A stretch of DNA of 64,000 nt from Gammaproteobacteria bacterium (GTDB taxonomy: Bacteria > Pseudomonadota > Gammaproteobacteria > Coxiellales > Coxiellaceae), in NCBI GenBank assembly GCA_030425685.1, contig JAUIAD010000007.1, forward strand, positions 78,978 through 142,977, written 5' to 3'. Within the stretch, counting starts at the first letter, position 1. Each line of letters opens with the position of its first letter. The notes under the pieces were generated by a model. The model was not told where the DNA came from and did not search any database. It worked only from the letters and a program-made list of their open reading frames with translations. Of this stretch, positions 60,805 to 64,000 are shown piece after piece. Both the position numbers and the translations under genes were made by a program.

Positions 60805-62468
60805 TCTAACACCCTCAACTCTCCCTCAGTTAAAGAATACTGTCGTTGTGCAATGTTTATAATGGATGGACGATGAGAAATAATAATCATAGTTGCACTC
60901 TTACTTAACTCAATAAGAAGCTCTTTTAGCATAGCATCACTGGACATATCCAAAGCTGTATTAGCCTCATCAAATAAAATGATCGACGGATTATGTAATA
61001 ACGCTCTTGCAATCGCCACACGTTGTTTAATCCCTCTCGGTAATGTTTCAATCGCCTGATTACCCACTTGCGTATCATAACCATCAGGAAGATGCTCAAT
61101 AATTTTTGACAACCCCACTTTTTCTGCAACCTCTATAGCTTGAGCGTAATATTCCTCACTGCGAAACATGGTTAAATTATCCATAATACTTCCCTGAAAT
61201 AGAACAGCATTTTGCGGCAAATAACCAATCAACTTACGAAGAGAATCTTTATGGATATTCTGTATATTTTTTCCATCTATTAACACTTTTCCTTTTGACG
61301 GAGTCAGCATCCCAAGCAGCAATAACAAAATAGTACTTTTCCCAGAAAGACCTTTGCCAGTAAAGGCAACACTCTCTCCTTTTTTAATTTTTAAATTTAG
61401 ATTACTGATTAAGTATGGCTTCGTATCATTGTAAGAAAAAGTAACATTATCAAATTCAACGTCGCCTAAAACCTTAGAAACAGCTGGCAAGTTGTCTTCT
61501 TCCTCTGCTTTAATTTCAAGTGTTTTTTGTAATTCCTCTTGCGCCAGTGAAATAGATTGCAAGCGATTCCAAACAGAAATTAAGCCATTAATTGGTTGCA
61601 AACATCTTCCAGCTAACAAGGTGCATGCAGCTAGACCACCAACCGTTAAGTTGCCTTTCATTACAAAAATACTACCAACTGCAACGACTAAAATGATCGT
61701 TAGTTGTGATAGGGTCAAACCCTCAGAAATAGAAAAAACACCTTTTAAACTCACCTTATAATCATTTAAAGAGGCCGTTTTCTGCAAACGCTCGTAACGC
61801 CTTAGCATCTGCGCTTCCATTGTATTCGACTTGATCGTATGGATTTTTGATATTGTTTCAATAATAAAATTTAAACGCCTATCATCCTGATCTTGTCGGC
61901 TTTTAAGAATTGCTTTGATCTTTTTTGAATTTGAAGCTGTAACAAGAAAAAAAATCAGTAGCATAAGCATTGGGACTAGTACTAGCCACCCCGCGATAAC
62001 GACAAATAACAGAAGATATATAATAACAAAAGGCGTATCAATAAGAGCAATAATTGCTTGACCAGCGTAAAAGCCGCGCAAGTTGCCAAGAGAGCTTAAC
62101 CTTTTAAGATGAATACCTGAGCCAACCTTTTCATACTCTTGTAGATCACTGCGTAACAGAGAAGTAAATGCACGACAACCCGTGATGTGCTCAAACTTTG
62201 CATCTGCCCATGCACCTATATAGGCCCGCGCTATTTTTAACACGGCAATAAATAGGAGTGAAACACCCACACCCGTACAAAGCAAAATCAGTGTCGTTAT
62301 GGCTTCATTGGGAATAATTCGATCATATATTTGCAAAAGCGTTAATGGAAAAACAAGAGAAAGGATATTGATCAGCAAAGTGGCAAGCATAATGCTGATA
62401 ATAATATTTTTATTAGAGCCCCAAGACTTAAAAGGTAGCACATAACTAGGGAAACTCAACTTCACCAA
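60801..62468 (-). CDS. Type I secretion ABC protein, second half
   Basis: A 555-residue ABC half-transporter without an N-terminal peptidase domain. Six helices span residues 20-300, beginning IIISIMLATLLINILSLVF. The ATPase shows Walker A AFTGKGLSGKSTILLL, Q-loop IGYLPQ, Walker B IILFDEANTALD and H-loop ISHRPS. The signature reads LPRGIKQRVAIARAL, again not LSGGQ. It is the first gene of the operon and is divergent from the adhesin. Together with the 705-residue partner it probably forms a heterodimer, as in RtxB/RtxE of Vibrio. Confidence 0.9.
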   Translation of the reverse strand: MVKLSFPSYVLPFKSWGSNKNIIISIMLATLLINILSLVFPLTLLQIYDRIIPNEAITTLILLCTGVGVSLLFIAVLKIARAYIGAWADAKFEHITGCRAFTSLLRSDLQEYEKVGSGIHLKRLSSLGNLRGFYAGQAIIALIDTPFVIIYLLLFVVIAGWLVLVPMLMLLIFFLVTASNSKKIKAILKSRQDQDDRRLNFIIETISKIHTIKSNTMEAQMLRRYERLQKTASLNDYKVSLKGVFSISEGLTLSQLTIILVVAVGSIFVMKGNLTVGGLAACTLLAGRCLQPINGLISVWNRLQSISLAQEELQKTLEIKAEEEDNLPAVSKVLGDVEFDNVTFSYNDTKPYLISNLNLKIKKGESVAFTGKGLSGKSTILLLLLGMLTPSKGKVLIDGKNIQNIHKDSLRKLIGYLPQNAVLFQGSIMDNLTMFRSEEYYAQAIEVAEKVGLSKIIEHLPDGYDTQVGNQAIETLPRGIKQRVAIARALLHNPSIILFDEANTALDMSSDAMLKELLIELSKSATMIIISHRPSIINIAQRQYSLTEGELRVLE

Positions 62469-62652
62469 TATAGTCCTTTTATCAATGAGTTAAATATGAC
62501 TATAAACGGCTCTGTTCTTCATGACAACCCCTTATTAAAACAAATTTATCAAAGAATTATGTGAATCTATCTACTTTTCAATAAGTTAAAATGATGAGCT
62601 AAATAATTTAATGTACTATAGTAGTAGATATCAGAATATAGAGGTTAAGTAG

Positions 62653-64000
62653 ATGAGCGATGACACACAGTCCGGTCGGCCTGACGATATCGATAATCCA
62701 GCGATCAACAATCATGATTACACTTCACAAAACTTGCGCGGCGAAGAGTTTCTAAAACCTTTACCGGATGATCAAGGAATGCCTGGAAACAACCAGTTTG
62801 AAACCCTACACCAGGGCCCAGCAAATAAGCTTAAAGATGACCCAACACTAACAAAGCCGCCAGATATAGAAAGCTTATTTCAACTGAAGACAGACGACCT
62901 TAACCTCGAACTAAACCAAGCTGACTTTTCTCCAAATTCAAATATCCAAAGTCCAATTACCAGTGATCACTTGCTTAACATTGAAAATCAACCTCTAACA
63001 GTACCTGACCTTCCACTTAACAACAGTGTTCGTTCAGGACGGCGCGGAATTGACACCCTTGAAAATGAAGGCGAGAACAATGCCAATAACTCTGTAGCAC
63101 CCTCTTCTGATGCCTCACTACTGCAATCAAATGTTAACGCTATTCAAAATAACGAAAGTGATGATGATAGAAACAGTAACGAAGAAGTAAATGAAGAATC
63201 CACACTTACTGATTCACCATCTATTATCAGCGGGCAATTTTCTGGAAACACAGTTGAAGGTAATCCAGACAGTAGCTCAACTGCTAGTGGAGAGTTATCG
63301 ATTAGCGATCCAGATGGAGGCGACAACCCTACATTTGAAAATGTTGCTAGTACCACAGGTGATAATGGCTTTGGTAGTTTTACGTTAACAGAAGGGGTCT
63401 GGACTTTTACCCTGGACCAAAGTGCGGTCCAGGATTTAGATGCTGGTGATGCGGTTATCGATACGTTTACCTTTACCGCCAGCGATGGCAGCACACAACA
63501 AATCACCGTCAATATTAACGGCAGTGACGATGCCGCTGTTATCAGTGGCACGGTCACGGGCGCGGTGAATGAAGGGAATGTTGGCGATACACCGGTCACG
63601 GCAACGGGGGCGATTAGCATTAGCGATGTTGATGGCGATGATAACCCGAGCTTTGCCGATGTCGGTTCTACTGTCGGTGATAATGGCTTTGGTAGTTTTG
63701 AATTATCAAGTGGCAACTGGACCTTCACCTTGGATCAAAGTGCGGTGCAAGATTTAGATGCCGGCGATCAAGTGAGTGATAGCATTACCTTTACCGCCAG
63801 CGATGGCAGCACACAACAAATCACCGTCAATATTAACGGCAGTGATGATGCCGCTGTTATCAGTGGTACGGTTACGGGTGCGGTCACCGAAGGCAATATC
63901 GGCGATGCACCGGTCACGGCAACGGGTGCGATTAGCATCAGTGATGTCGATGGCGATGATAACCCAAGCTTTGCCGATGTCGGATCCACTGTCGGTGATA
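62653..64000 (+). CDS. Giant VCBS-repeat adhesin, 5' end (runs off window)
   Basis: A partial gene with 449 open codons and no stop before the window edge. GAGGT lies upstream of the ATG. Residues 1-190 are acidic, Asn/Asp/Pro-rich and probably disordered. From about residue 192 come VCBS-type repeats of 105-106 residues (for example ISDVDGDDNPSFADV, FTLDQSAVQDLDAGD, FTASDGSTQQITVNINGSDD). No N-terminal signal peptide is present, as expected for a type I substrate whose signal is C-terminal. I see no LapG-type Ala-Ala cleavage module at the N-terminus. It is divergent from its exporter operon. Confidence 0.9.
   Translation, partial: MSDDTQSGRPDDIDNPAINNHDYTSQNLRGEEFLKPLPDDQGMPGNNQFETLHQGPANKLKDDPTLTKPPDIESLFQLKTDDLNLELNQADFSPNSNIQSPITSDHLLNIENQPLTVPDLPLNNSVRSGRRGIDTLENEGENNANNSVAPSSDASLLQSNVNAIQNNESDDDRNSNEEVNEESTLTDSPSIISGQFSGNTVEGNPDSSSTASGELSISDPDGGDNPTFENVASTTGDNGFGSFTLTEGVWTFTLDQSAVQDLDAGDAVIDTFTFTASDGSTQQITVNINGSDDAAVISGTVTGAVNEGNVGDTPVTATGAISISDVDGDDNPSFADVGSTVGDNGFGSFELSSGNWTFTLDQSAVQDLDAGDQVSDSITFTASDGSTQQITVNINGSDDAAVISGTVTGAVTEGNIGDAPVTATGAISISDVDGDDNPSFADVGSTVGD
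63226..64000 (+). repeat. Tandem VCBS repeat array
   Basis: Repeat units begin at about 63226, 63541 and 63859, so periods are 315 and 318 bp. Units 2 and 3 are almost identical in DNA (ITFTASDGSTQQ is encoded by the same codons); unit 1 is more diverged at the start. Long open frames on the minus strand here are mirrors of the repeats. Confidence 0.92.

Noticed and set aside
63144..63989. Long minus-strand frames within the adhesin repeats
   Set aside because: They repeat with the VCBS period and mirror the plus-strand codons; the plus strand has the ribosome site and the domain match.
1..64000. CRISPR arrays, rRNA, tRNA or a prophage
   Set aside because: No regularly spaced short repeats, no rRNA-like or tRNA-like sequences and no structural phage genes were found; the single recombinase is not enough to call a prophage.

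Overview
The window reads as the chromosome of a low-to-medium GC gammaproteobacterium (about 40% G+C by eye, not measured). CsiV, DUF1820, NagZ, TtcA and YheS homologues point to Gammaproteobacteria. A secreted phytochelatin-synthase-like enzyme, many small secreted proteins, several large lineage-specific membrane or disordered proteins and a Pht-like MFS carrier suggest a Legionellales-type, host-associated relative. That placement is inference; no rRNA, tRNA or CRISPR array was seen.

Layout. 1-4.9 kb: 5' part of fumC on the minus strand, then a plus-strand run of DUF924, DUF1820, nagZ, an MscS channel and a hypoxanthine-guanine phosphoribosyltransferase. 5-14.6 kb: a hypothetical membrane protein, csiV, secreted proteins, an EamA exporter, a GIY-YIG protein, DoxX, ttcA coupled to a secreted phytochelatin-synthase-like protease, an SLC13/TrkA_C permease and thpR. 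14.6-17.8 kb: a propionate (2-methylcitrate) operon, thioesterase-prpC-prpD, ending in a truncated MFS gene. 17.8-25 kb: bactofilin, a DUF5993/DsbB-like pair, two large unknown proteins and a LemA/M48 protease pair. 25-37 kb: tandem paralogous outer-membrane proteins, a His-rich secreted peptide, an orphan RND pump, two MFS carriers, a DUF937-like protein, MgtC/SapB and ElyC. 37-43 kb: LD-carboxypeptidase, then a C/A-rich, G-poor stretch with a 31-bp perfect inverted repeat next to an intact tyrosine recombinase, a YiiX-like hydrolase and a 757-residue polytopic protein. 43-52 kb: mltB, then glpD-pdxH-mmsA-mmsB on one strand facing glpK, and a disordered Ser-rich protein. 52-57 kb: ABC-F YheS, a YadG/YadH-PAP2 operon and a membrane-anchored RRM protein. 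57-64 kb: a type I secretion operon with two ABC proteins and one HlyD adaptor, divergent from the start of a giant VCBS-repeat adhesin that runs off the window.

How the genes work together. The prp genes, mmsA/mmsB and fumC fit oxidation of propionyl-CoA and valine carbon through the TCA cycle; glpK/glpD adds glycerol use. NagZ, LdcA, MltB, CsiV, ElyC and bactofilin form a cell-wall set, although they are scattered. The secretion operon almost certainly exports the adjacent adhesin.

Two dispersed palindromic repeat families occur between genes. One has six copies with core GGGCGCAGCATGCTGCGCCC. The other has three copies resembling GTCATCCTGAGTTTGACTC. Several copies sit at gene ends and could act as terminators.
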